11,601 nt of DNA from Akkermansiaceae bacterium (lineage in GTDB: Bacteria > Verrucomicrobiota > Verrucomicrobiia > Verrucomicrobiales > Akkermansiaceae): positions 1-11,601 of the forward strand of contig JALZVA010000040.1 in assembly GCA_023301335.1 (NCBI GenBank), written 5' to 3'. Below are positions 1 through 6,275 of this stretch, one piece after another; positions within the stretch are counted from its first letter, which is position 1, and the number at the start of each line of letters is the position of its first letter. The notes below the pieces were generated by a model. The model worked only from the letters and a program-made list of their open reading frames with translations. It ran no database searches and was not told where the DNA came from. The translations under genes were made by a program, and so were the position numbers.

Positions 1-141
1 TTCGCAGGAGTCATGCAGGGTGACGACTGGAAAGCGAAGCTTAAAGAGCTCGTTCCCGCCTATGGAGAAGACCTCAAAGTCAATGAAAAGACCTATGAAG
101 CACTCCGAGAGAGCGCAGATGCTAGCCTCCACCTTGTATAA
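1..141 (+). CDS. mqo: Malate:quinone oxidoreductase, C-terminal fragment (partial)
   Basis: This reading frame is open from base 1 and encodes 46 residues before a TAA at 139-141; the rest of the gene lies left of the window. The fragment contains W-K-A-K-L-K-E-L-V-P-A-Y-G followed about 20 residues later by an A-x-L-x-L ending. This resembles the C-terminus of malate:quinone oxidoreductases, where a Trp, a short amphipathic helix and the motif (V/I)-P-S-Y-G precede the end. Those enzymes are FAD-dependent peripheral membrane proteins that oxidise malate to oxaloacetate and pass electrons to quinone, replacing or supplementing NAD-dependent malate dehydrogenase. No catalytic or FAD-binding segment is visible here, so the identification rests only on this tail. 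The reading frame itself is convincing; the name is a pattern-based inference. Confidence 0.62.
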   Translation, partial: FAGVMQGDDWKAKLKELVPAYGEDLKVNEKTYEALRESADASLHLV

Positions 142-167
142 ACACCCGCTCATTACAGGATCATTTT

Positions 168-204
168 ACTTGCTCTTGCACAAGTTGCGTAATCAGCCTA
201 TAGA
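168..204 (+). promoter_or_regulatory. Candidate sigma70-type promoter for aroC, overlapping a short dyad
   Basis: TTGCAC at 176-181 and TATAGA at 199-204 are separated by exactly 17 bases, the ideal spacing for a housekeeping promoter. The matches to consensus are partial (3/6 and 4/6). The -10-like box ends five bases before the aroC ATG at 210, so a transcript from here would start at about the start codon and be leaderless. An inverted repeat, ACTTG (168-172) and CAAGT (181-185), overlaps the -35-like box and could be an operator. This is motif reading only. Confidence 0.27.
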
Positions 205-209
205 AATCT

Positions 210-1295
210 ATGTCCAGTAGCTTTGGTCAATTATTTAAAATTTCCACATGGGGAGAGTCCCACGGTGTTGGTGTCGGTGTTGTCATTGATGGCTGTCCAC
301 CTATGCTAGAACTCTCCGAAGAAGAGATTCAGAAAGAACTCGATCGTCGCCGTCCAGGGCAGTCCGAAATCGTCACCCCACGTAAGGAAGGCGATGTCTG
401 TGAGATCCTTTCAGGCGTCTTTGAGGGGAAAACTCTAGGCTCTCCGATCGGTATTCTGGTCAGAAACCAAGACCAACGACCCTCTTCCTATACGGAAATG
501 AAGGACAAATACCGTCCTTCCCATGCTGACTACACCTATGACGCCAAGTACGGTATCCGCGCATGGCACGGAGGAGGCAGAGCCTCAGCTCGTGAAACCA
601 TTGGCCGAGTCGCCGCTGCAGCAGTCGCAAAAAAAGTCATCGATTCACTTTTCCCAGGTATCGAGATCCTTGCATGGGTGCAGTCGATTCAGGATATTGA
701 AGCAGATGTCGATCCGCGCACCATCACCTCAGAGGAAATCGAATCCAATATCGTCCGCACTGGAGACCCACGTGTGGTCGACACCATGATCGAGCGTATT
801 AAGGAAGTCCGCTCAGACGGTAACTCTATCGGTGGCACCGTGCAGTGTGTGATCCGTAACTGCCCAGCTGGTCTTGGAGCTCCAGTTTTTGACAAACTCG
901 ATGCAGAACTAGCCAAAGCAATGCTTAGTATCCCTGCTACAAAAGGCTTTGAACTAGGCTCTGGCTTTGCCGGCACCCTTCTCACTGGCCGTGAGCATAA
1001 TGACCATTTCTATATGGATGACGATAATGTCCGCACCCGCACCAACCGCTCGGGCGGTGTACAAGGCGGGATTAGTAATGGCGAAAATATCGAATTTCGA
1101 GTCGCCTTCAAACCCACTGCCACCATCATGAGTGAGCAGCCCACCGTCTCTACAGACAAGGAGGACACAACACTGAAAGGACGAGGCAGACATGATGCCT
1201 GTGTGCTCCCTAGAGCTGTCCCCATGGTAGAGGCCATGGCCACACTCGTGCTCTGCGACCATTTACTCAGGCAGCGCGCCCAATGCGGCTTGTAA
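210..1295 (+). CDS. aroC: Chorismate synthase
   Basis: This is a full-length 361-residue chorismate synthase (family range about 350-400). It catalyses the last shikimate-pathway step, converting 5-enolpyruvylshikimate-3-phosphate to chorismate, the precursor of aromatic amino acids, folate and quinones. It needs reduced FMN, which is not consumed. Family signatures appear in order: G-E-S-H-G at residues 15-19 with the first catalytic-type His at 18, R-R-R-P-G at 46-50, R-P-S-H-A-D at 102-107, G-G-G-R-A-S-A-R-E-T at 121-130, S-G-G-x-Q-G-G-I-S-N-G-E ending at 292, K-P-T at 301-303, and R-H-D near 328 leading into P-R-A-V-P-M-V-E-A. No conserved block is missing. No NADPH-dependent flavin reductase domain is fused, so this is the monofunctional bacterial type. 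The ATG at 210 places the first motif at the usual distance from the N-terminus. No Shine-Dalgarno sequence precedes it. It lies 68 bases after the upstream stop and 16 bases before the next gene, with which it may be co-transcribed. Confidence 0.97.
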   Translation: MSSSFGQLFKISTWGESHGVGVGVVIDGCPPMLELSEEEIQKELDRRRPGQSEIVTPRKEGDVCEILSGVFEGKTLGSPIGILVRNQDQRPSSYTEMKDKYRPSHADYTYDAKYGIRAWHGGGRASARETIGRVAAAAVAKKVIDSLFPGIEILAWVQSIQDIEADVDPRTITSEEIESNIVRTGDPRVVDTMIERIKEVRSDGNSIGGTVQCVIRNCPAGLGAPVFDKLDAELAKAMLSIPATKGFELGSGFAGTLLTGREHNDHFYMDDDNVRTRTNRSGGVQGGISNGENIEFRVAFKPTATIMSEQPTVSTDKEDTTLKGRGRHDACVLPRAVPMVEAMATLVLCDHLLRQRAQCGL

Positions 1296-1311
1296 CATTA
1301 CGATTCCTCTT

Positions 1312-2109
1312 ATGGAGTACCTTGGAGAAATAGGAGTCATCGGAACCCTCATTCTGATTGTCCTGATCTTCTGCATCATCGGGTTTATCAAGGGCTTGGT
1401 AAAAACGCTCATGGCGCTTTTCACACTTGCCGCGTCAGGATTCGCAGCATGGTGGGGATACCACCATGGTCCTGCATTAGTGAGGGATTACCTTCCCGAC
1501 GCTCCTGCCTATGCCAATACTAGCATCATTTCCTCAATTCTCGGAGCCGTTCTCGTCTTTTTCCTCTTCTATAAGGTGTTCCACTTCATCGTGAACCCAT
1601 TCGAAGGGGACGAAGAAAGTGAGAAAAAATGGAATTTTGGTGCGCCTGCTGTAATGATTAGCCTCCTCTTCGCCTTGGGCTTCATCTACTTTGGACTGAA
1701 CCGTATGCGAACCACACATGAGCTCGATAAAATAAAAAACCTTATGGCTCACGGTATCGAAAACGCACCAAAACAAGAAGGCATTCATCAATTCGTCATC
1801 GAATCTCTCCAAAACAGTAAAATTGGTCAATTTATTTTTCAAAATGACCCTCTCTGGGAACAAAATCGTGCAAAATTAGTGAAATTAGGCATCCTTTACC
1901 ATCAATCTGGTGCTCAAGTCGCTCTCAATCACCCTGATACTAAAGACATTCTCACTCACCCCACATTTCTTGAATGGGTTTCAAAAAAAACTGATCTTGA
2001 TTCCGCTATAAGGCATGAAGATCCATCTACCTTATGGAATTCCTCTGAATTAGATAACGTGCTAGAAAGTAAAGAGTTGAATAAATTAATAGAGAGCTTA
2101 ACACTTTAA
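1312..2109 (+). CDS. CvpA-like integral membrane protein with soluble C-terminal helical tail
   Basis: The 265-residue product has about four hydrophobic segments in its first half (roughly residues 7-27, 30-48, 72-94 and 110-129). A G-F-I-K-G-L-V-K motif lies between the first two, as in CvpA/colicin V production-type membrane proteins. In that family CvpA is an inner-membrane protein with poorly understood roles in envelope homeostasis. The C-terminal half (about 135-265) is predicted soluble and helical. It ends with paired motifs, H-P-D-T-x-D-I-L-x-H-P near 207-217 and S-S-E-L-D-N-V-L-E-S-x-E-L near 245-257, that recall the Asp/Asn-Pro-x-(I/L/V) helical motifs of STI1-type domains. The gene starts 16 bases after aroC and is probably in its operon. 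Base composition falls through the gene: bases 1801-1860 and 2041-2100 have 20 and 18 G+C out of 60 by hand count, against 37 of 60 at 541-600 in aroC. CDS status is strong; the family assignment is moderate. Confidence 0.72.
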   Translation: MEYLGEIGVIGTLILIVLIFCIIGFIKGLVKTLMALFTLAASGFAAWWGYHHGPALVRDYLPDAPAYANTSIISSILGAVLVFFLFYKVFHFIVNPFEGDEESEKKWNFGAPAVMISLLFALGFIYFGLNRMRTTHELDKIKNLMAHGIENAPKQEGIHQFVIESLQNSKIGQFIFQNDPLWEQNRAKLVKLGILYHQSGAQVALNHPDTKDILTHPTFLEWVSKKTDLDSAIRHEDPSTLWNSSELDNVLESKELNKLIESLTL

Positions 2110-2208
2110 AAATGTAATTTTATTTCCCCTCCCCTTTTTGACTAACAAGAAAAATGCTCTTTATTTGGATTCTTCCCATTGACTTTAGCACCTCAGATTG
2201 GTTAGTCT

Positions 2209-2236
2209 TTGAATTGAACTGAGCAAATCATTTAAT
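2209..2236 (+). promoter_or_regulatory. Candidate promoter for the unknown gene/FKBP unit
   Basis: TTGAAT at 2209-2214 (4/6 to the sigma70 -35 consensus) and TTTAAT at 2231-2236 (5/6 to the -10 consensus) are spaced 16 bases apart. They lie in the 144-base AT-rich gap between two plus-strand genes. Transcription would begin near 2243, giving a leader of about 11 bases before the ATG at 2254. No convincing terminator hairpin was found for the upstream gene in this gap. The call rests on motif matching only. Confidence 0.38.
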
Positions 2237-2253
2237 AGTCTTGGATTCATTCG

Positions 2254-2940
2254 ATGGAAGATCAAAATCAGCCAACACCCGTCTCCTTAAGTCCCAACGA
2301 TGCTGTTGCGAACTTAGAGGAAAAGCGTGCCAAAAAAGAAGCTGACAAATTAGTCCGTGACCGTATAAAAATGGCCATAAGTTGTGAAGAAATGACACGT
2401 ATCGTCAAAGATATCCTCGTTCCTGAGTTTCTCTCTGTCGTCCACATTATGCTCGCGGCAGGATACCGTGCGGAAGTCGTCGCGTATGATGCAGAAAATC
2501 CAATCTACCCAGATGAAATGTGTGAGATTGGAATGAAATTTCGCTGTGGAGATCGTGACGCTCCCTGTAAAATTGAATTCATCGCAGACCCTAACACGTT
2601 TGAGTTCACACTCAATACTCGCACTCCAAAAGGAAAGGAATACTCTGACACATGGACTTTTCAAAGTGTTATCCCTAAGAATCTCCGCAGACTCATCCTT
2701 GCCTTTCTTAATCAATATTTTCAGAATACGGGATACGAACCTGAATTCAACGATTTCGACCAATTTGACGAAAACCTTCAAGGTCCCTTTACCATAGAAA
2801 TGGAAGAAGACGGTAAGCAATCTGAAGTTGCAAAAACAGAAACTATGGAAGAAGCTATCAAAATGGGTATTTCTTTCTCAAAAATGTTTAAAGGAAAGCC
2901 ACTTTACATTGTCGACACTCACGGTAAAATCATTTGTTAA
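2254..2940 (+). CDS. Conserved-looking hypothetical protein, 228 residues
   Basis: I do not recognise this protein. It has no signal peptide or membrane segment and looks cytoplasmic and acidic. Residues 1-20 are Pro/Ser-rich and probably disordered. Residues 20-45 form a charged helix (E-E-K-R-A-K-K-E-A-D-K). Residues 45-160 look like a mixed alpha/beta domain, with alternating hydrophobic strands around E-I-G-M-K-F and P-C-K-I-E-F-I. The last 30 residues (E-E-A-I-K-M-G ... L-Y-I-V-D-T-H-G-K-I-I-C) read as a helix followed by a beta hairpin and end in Cys. The general layout loosely recalls YbjN-type domains, but no diagnostic motif supports that. The ATG at 2254 is the first in frame after the intergenic gap, without a Shine-Dalgarno sequence. 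The stop is three bases from the following FKBP start, so the two genes are almost certainly co-transcribed and probably translationally coupled. Confidence 0.82.
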   Translation: MEDQNQPTPVSLSPNDAVANLEEKRAKKEADKLVRDRIKMAISCEEMTRIVKDILVPEFLSVVHIMLAAGYRAEVVAYDAENPIYPDEMCEIGMKFRCGDRDAPCKIEFIADPNTFEFTLNTRTPKGKEYSDTWTFQSVIPKNLRRLILAFLNQYFQNTGYEPEFNDFDQFDENLQGPFTIEMEEDGKQSEVAKTETMEEAIKMGISFSKMFKGKPLYIVDTHGKIIC

Positions 2941-2943
2941 GTT

Positions 2944-3888
2944 ATGAAAACTTTAATCGTTGTTGTTCTTTTGATAGGTGGCCTCATGGCCTATCTCGGC
3001 TTAACTGAAGATCCTCCTGCGCCTCCGAGCTATAAGGCTGCAAAAATCCCGGCTCCTGAAGGTGCCTTAGAATACCCTCCAACAGGAGCCAAGCATCACG
3101 GAGAAGGACTTTACTCGCAAGTGATTGAACCCGCTTCTGACACCCAACCGCTGAGAGCCTACGATGTGGTGGAAATGACTTATGCTGGCTGGACTTTAGA
3201 AACTGGAGAAAATTTTGATTCCTCAAAAATATCGGGGAAGGCGTTACGCTACCGGGTAGACTTTGGAGGGAAAAATAAACTCATTGAAGGCTGGATGCGG
3301 ATTGTCCCCGAAATGAAACTTGGGGAAACTCGGAGAATTTGGATTCCAAAGCAACTTGCCTACGGAGCCAACCCCACGCACCATTTAGCCAACAATACCC
3401 TCATTTTTGACCTCACCATAGAGTCTGTAGAACGCTATGATGCAGTCCCTAACATTGCACGCCACCCTGAGGAACCCACCGAAGAAACCCATAAGCTTCC
3501 CTCTGGCCTCCACTACCTTAGTCTAGATAAACCAGCTGAAGGCACCCGCCCAACAGCAGAGGACAATGTCCTCGTGACACTCTCCATCTGGGACAAGGAA
3601 GGAGAAATCGTGCGTTCCACCGAGTCCTCTGGCCGTGGTAAATTACAACTCTCTCTCAACGACGCTATCCCAGCCGTTCGTGAGGCGCTCCAACTCATGA
3701 CAGTAGGCGAAACCGCACGCTTTTGGGTGCCTCAAGCTTTGGGATATGGTGATAACTTACCACTCGGTTTCCCTGAAGGAGATTGGGTAATGGACCTGTC
3801 TCTACTCTCTATTTGTGAGCCTCTTGAGGAACTTACCCCTCCCCGTGAAAAGCAGAGGGAAAGAGCACAGCAACAAGTCGCTGAGTAA
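2944..3888 (+). CDS. Membrane-anchored tandem FKBP-type peptidyl-prolyl isomerase
   Basis: The 314-residue product begins with a hydrophobic segment (residues 3-20) lacking a lipobox Cys, so it is probably an N-terminal signal anchor facing the periplasm. A Pro-rich linker (24-47) follows, then two FKBP modules. Module 1 (about 55-162) has the expected pocket residues: Y80, F91-D92, I114, W117, Y140 and F155, in the contexts N-F-D-S-S, L-I-E-G-W and L-A-Y-G-A. It should catalyse prolyl cis-trans isomerisation or act as a chaperone for exported proteins. Module 2 (about 187-290) repeats the fold (G-L-H-Y, V-G-E-T-A-R-F-W-V-P, L-G-Y-G-D) but replaces several pocket residues: D92 corresponds to R224 and W117 to V245. 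It is therefore probably inactive and may serve binding or stability. A charged, Gln-rich tail (297-314) ends the protein. The gene follows its neighbour by three bases and ends 15 bases from the convergent priA stop. The family call is firm; the loss of activity in module 2 is inferred. Confidence 0.88.
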   Translation: MKTLIVVVLLIGGLMAYLGLTEDPPAPPSYKAAKIPAPEGALEYPPTGAKHHGEGLYSQVIEPASDTQPLRAYDVVEMTYAGWTLETGENFDSSKISGKALRYRVDFGGKNKLIEGWMRIVPEMKLGETRRIWIPKQLAYGANPTHHLANNTLIFDLTIESVERYDAVPNIARHPEEPTEETHKLPSGLHYLSLDKPAEGTRPTAEDNVLVTLSIWDKEGEIVRSTESSGRGKLQLSLNDAIPAVREALQLMTVGETARFWVPQALGYGDNLPLGFPEGDWVMDLSLLSICEPLEELTPPREKQRERAQQQVAE

Positions 3889-3903
3889 GCTCACTACGTC
3901 TTT

Positions 3904-6108
3904 TTAAAAGAAAGAATACGCATCCATGTCAAAGATGACTGTCACCCCCTCTGGTGCAGGAGTCCTCTTCAAGACCGACTGCACATGCGTAGATAAGACA
4001 CGTGGGTTCACGCAACGAACCATCAGCTGGTAACGAAACTGCCCATGCGCCCGCACTAAAGGTGAGGGCATCGGCTCCCCTAGTTCAATCGCCTCAGGCT
4101 TTTCTTCCTTCAATCGCTTATGTAAATTTTCTAAGGTAAACTCTGCAAGGCGTTCATGATTCGAGCGCGTTCCTAACACTGCACAGTGCCCATAAGGAGG
4201 ATAGGAAAATTGCTGTCTAAATGATAGCTCCTGCTCTGCGTAGCCAGCAAAATCATGGTGCCGCGCAAACTGCACCGAAGGAGAATGCGGAGTCGAAGTC
4301 TGCACAATCACCTCTCCTTCTAGCTCACCTCTACCAGCCCTCCCAGCTACCTGCGTCAATAGCTGAAATGTCCTCTCTCCTGCCCGAAAATCTGGGAGAT
4401 GGAGCCCGAGATCGGCATTTAAGACACCTACTAGAGTAACATTCGGAAAGTGTAAGCCCTTAGCGATCATTTGCGTCCCAATAATAATATCTATTTTCTT
4501 CGCTTTAAATGCCTGGAGCGTTTCCCGTAGGGCGTTCTTTTTGCGCATCGTGTCGGTATCAATCCTCGCCACCTTATAGGCAGGAAACACCTTCCGCAGC
4601 ACCTCCTCCACCTTCTCCGTCCCATATCCCTGAAAACGGATTGCCTCATCTTTACACGCAGGACAACGCTTCGGCACAATCGCTTGGTGCCCACACATAT
4701 GACAGATCAATCGCTCTTCTCCGCGATGAAAAGTTAATGGTATAGAGCAGTGTAAGCATTCGCACACATGCCCACATGAAGGACACTGAAGCGATCTCGC
4801 AAAGCCCCTTCGATTCAGAAAAAGAATCACTTGCTCACCATTTTCCAGCTTCGTATTCATCGACGAGCGGAGCTTTTCAGATAGTACCACCATACCCGAT
4901 TTCTGCTTCTGTGCTTCCAGCCGCATATCCATCACGCGAATGATTGGCAGAGCCTGCCCATCCACCCGCTGTTTCATCTCCACTAATTTATACTTCCCCT
5001 TCTCGGTATTTGCATAACTCTCTAACGAAGGAGTAGCTGAACCTAACAGCACTACACAATCTTCAAAATGCCCACGTAGCACCGCAATATCTCTCCCGTG
5101 ATAGCGGGGAGCCACCTCTTGTTTATAGGTATTTTCATGCTCTTCATCCACCACGATGATCCCTAAGTTCACCATCGGTGCATAGATAGCCGAACGCGCT
5201 CCAATAACAATTTTCGCCTCTCCCTTCCGAATTCTATGCCATTCATCAAACCTCTCCCCTTGGGATAAATTAGAATGCAGTACCGCCACCTGGTCATGTA
5301 ACTGAGCAAACCTGCTCTTAAATCTTTCTACAGTCTGTGGAGTAAGCGCTATCTCAGGAACTAGAATCAATGCGGTCTTCCCCTTGTCTAACATCGCTTG
5401 TACCGCCTGTAGATACACCTCCGTTTTTCCAGAACCCGTTACCCCGTGCAGTAGAATAGGCTTCTTTTTTTGCTGTGAAGACATCTCTATCAGCGACTCC
5501 AAGACCACCTCCTGCTCAGCATTCAAAACCAAAGGTTTACTCTCTAAATACTCTTGATCCTCTTCAGGGTCACGCCTCACCGCCTCATCCTCGATCCGCA
5601 CGTATTCCTTCTTTTCCAAGCCCTTAACAGCAGCTGTGTTCAAATCTGATAGGGCAATTCCTTCTTCCACCGCCTTAACTAATAAATACACCTCAAACTG
5701 CTTCGGAGCACGTTTCTTAAGTTTCGCTCGCTCTTCTTCATCAAGTTCACGGTGGAGCTTTACCACCTTCACCACCTTCTCTTGGTGAGACTCCTGTCTA
5801 ACCGACTCAGGCAAAAGAGCTCGCATCACATGCTCCATAGGAACCACGTAATAACTACTCATCCACTTCCCTAGCTCCATTAAATGAGGAGTGATCAGCG
5901 GGTCGGGGTCGATCAAGCTATTTACCACCCTCGGAGTGAAACCTAAATCCACATGAGACTCCTCCACCCTGATCACTGTCCCGGTCGCATCCTTATTCCT
6001 CAATGGCACCTTTACCCTACAGCCTACCAGCACCGCTAAGTGAGAAGGAATTTCATAATCAAAAATGAGCTCTGAAGGCCCATCGATCAATACTTTTGCA
6101 AGAATCAT
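3904..6108 (-). CDS. priA: Primosomal protein N' (replication restart helicase PriA)
   Basis: At 734 residues this is essentially the length of E. coli PriA (732). PriA is the 3'-5' superfamily 2 DNA helicase that recognises stalled forks and D-loops and reloads the replisome. In order: an N-terminal DNA-binding domain (1-~105); Walker A G-V-T-G-S-G-K-T at 222-229; the DEEH box at 321-324, typical of PriA rather than DEAD/DEAH; G-S-A-T-P-S at 356-361; the F-L-N-R-R-G-F motif at 430-436; a zinc-binding insertion with eight paired cysteines (442/445, 451/454, 469/472, 482/485); G-T-Q-M-I-A-K-G at 544-551; and motif VI Q-V-A-G-R-A-G-R at 586-593. All helicase motifs and all zinc ligands are present, so the protein should be active. 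The ATG at 6108 gives the standard N-terminus (M-I-L-A-K-V-L) and sits two bases from a 9-bp inverted repeat. The gene is apparently monocistronic: divergent from rlmN and convergent with the FKBP gene. Confidence 0.97.
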   Translation of the reverse strand: MILAKVLIDGPSELIFDYEIPSHLAVLVGCRVKVPLRNKDATGTVIRVEESHVDLGFTPRVVNSLIDPDPLITPHLMELGKWMSSYYVVPMEHVMRALLPESVRQESHQEKVVKVVKLHRELDEEERAKLKKRAPKQFEVYLLVKAVEEGIALSDLNTAAVKGLEKKEYVRIEDEAVRRDPEEDQEYLESKPLVLNAEQEVVLESLIEMSSQQKKKPILLHGVTGSGKTEVYLQAVQAMLDKGKTALILVPEIALTPQTVERFKSRFAQLHDQVAVLHSNLSQGERFDEWHRIRKGEAKIVIGARSAIYAPMVNLGIIVVDEEHENTYKQEVAPRYHGRDIAVLRGHFEDCVVLLGSATPSLESYANTEKGKYKLVEMKQRVDGQALPIIRVMDMRLEAQKQKSGMVVLSEKLRSSMNTKLENGEQVILFLNRRGFARSLQCPSCGHVCECLHCSIPLTFHRGEERLICHMCGHQAIVPKRCPACKDEAIRFQGYGTEKVEEVLRKVFPAYKVARIDTDTMRKKNALRETLQAFKAKKIDIIIGTQMIAKGLHFPNVTLVGVLNADLGLHLPDFRAGERTFQLLTQVAGRAGRGELEGEVIVQTSTPHSPSVQFARHHDFAGYAEQELSFRQQFSYPPYGHCAVLGTRSNHERLAEFTLENLHKRLKEEKPEAIELGEPMPSPLVRAHGQFRYQLMVRCVNPRVLSTHVQSVLKRTPAPEGVTVIFDMDAYSFF

Positions 6109-6110
6109 AA

Positions 6111-6138
6111 GGATAGTCTGACCAAACAGAGACTATCC
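6111..6138 (-). promoter_or_regulatory. Perfect 9-bp inverted repeat at the priA start codon
   Basis: GGATAGTCT (6111-6119) and AGACTATCC (6130-6138) are exact reverse complements separated by 10 bases. In the priA transcript this would be a stem-loop ending two bases before the AUG. As DNA it is a dyad with centre-to-centre arm spacing of 19 bases, compatible with a dimeric repressor. It is not followed by a T tract, so terminator function is unlikely. No consensus Shine-Dalgarno lies between the hairpin and the start codon, so initiation may depend on this structure. The repeat is directly visible; its role is inferred. Confidence 0.5.
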
Positions 6139-6223
6139 GCCTGCCCATCCAGCTGCAACAAAATCAGCATAAATCCAAAAAATATTTCCCACAGAGCCAT
6201 CGTCGATTATCCTATCTCATCAA

Positions 6224-6239
6224 AAAGAATCCATTCTTT
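6224..6239 (+). repeat. 16-bp dyad upstream of rlmN
   Basis: AAAGAAT (6224-6230) and ATTCTTT (6233-6239) are exact reverse complements with a two-base centre. The loop is too small for a stable RNA hairpin as drawn, so a protein-binding operator is the more natural reading if it is functional. It ends 36 bases before the rlmN start. AT-rich 7-bp arms can arise by chance, so confidence in function is low. I could not place a convincing -35/-10 pair in this 167-base divergent spacer for rlmN. Confidence 0.28.
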
Positions 6240-6275
6240 CTTTTATGCGCATTTTTATTACTCTACCTCTTTCCT

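Noticed and set aside
20..220. 66-residue plus-strand reading frame across the left end
   Set aside because: It overlaps the better-supported malate:quinone oxidoreductase tail in another frame and runs over the aroC start; its composition is Lys/Ser-rich shadow sequence.
2350..2820. 156-residue antisense reading frame within the unknown gene
   Set aside because: It lies wholly inside a credible plus-strand gene that is tightly coupled to its neighbour, has no start context, and its translation shows no domain pattern.
3889..3911. Palindromic TCTTTT-T-AAAAGA between the convergent FKBP and priA stops
   Set aside because: AT-only core with a one-base centre would form no stable hairpin, and half of it lies in the priA coding end.
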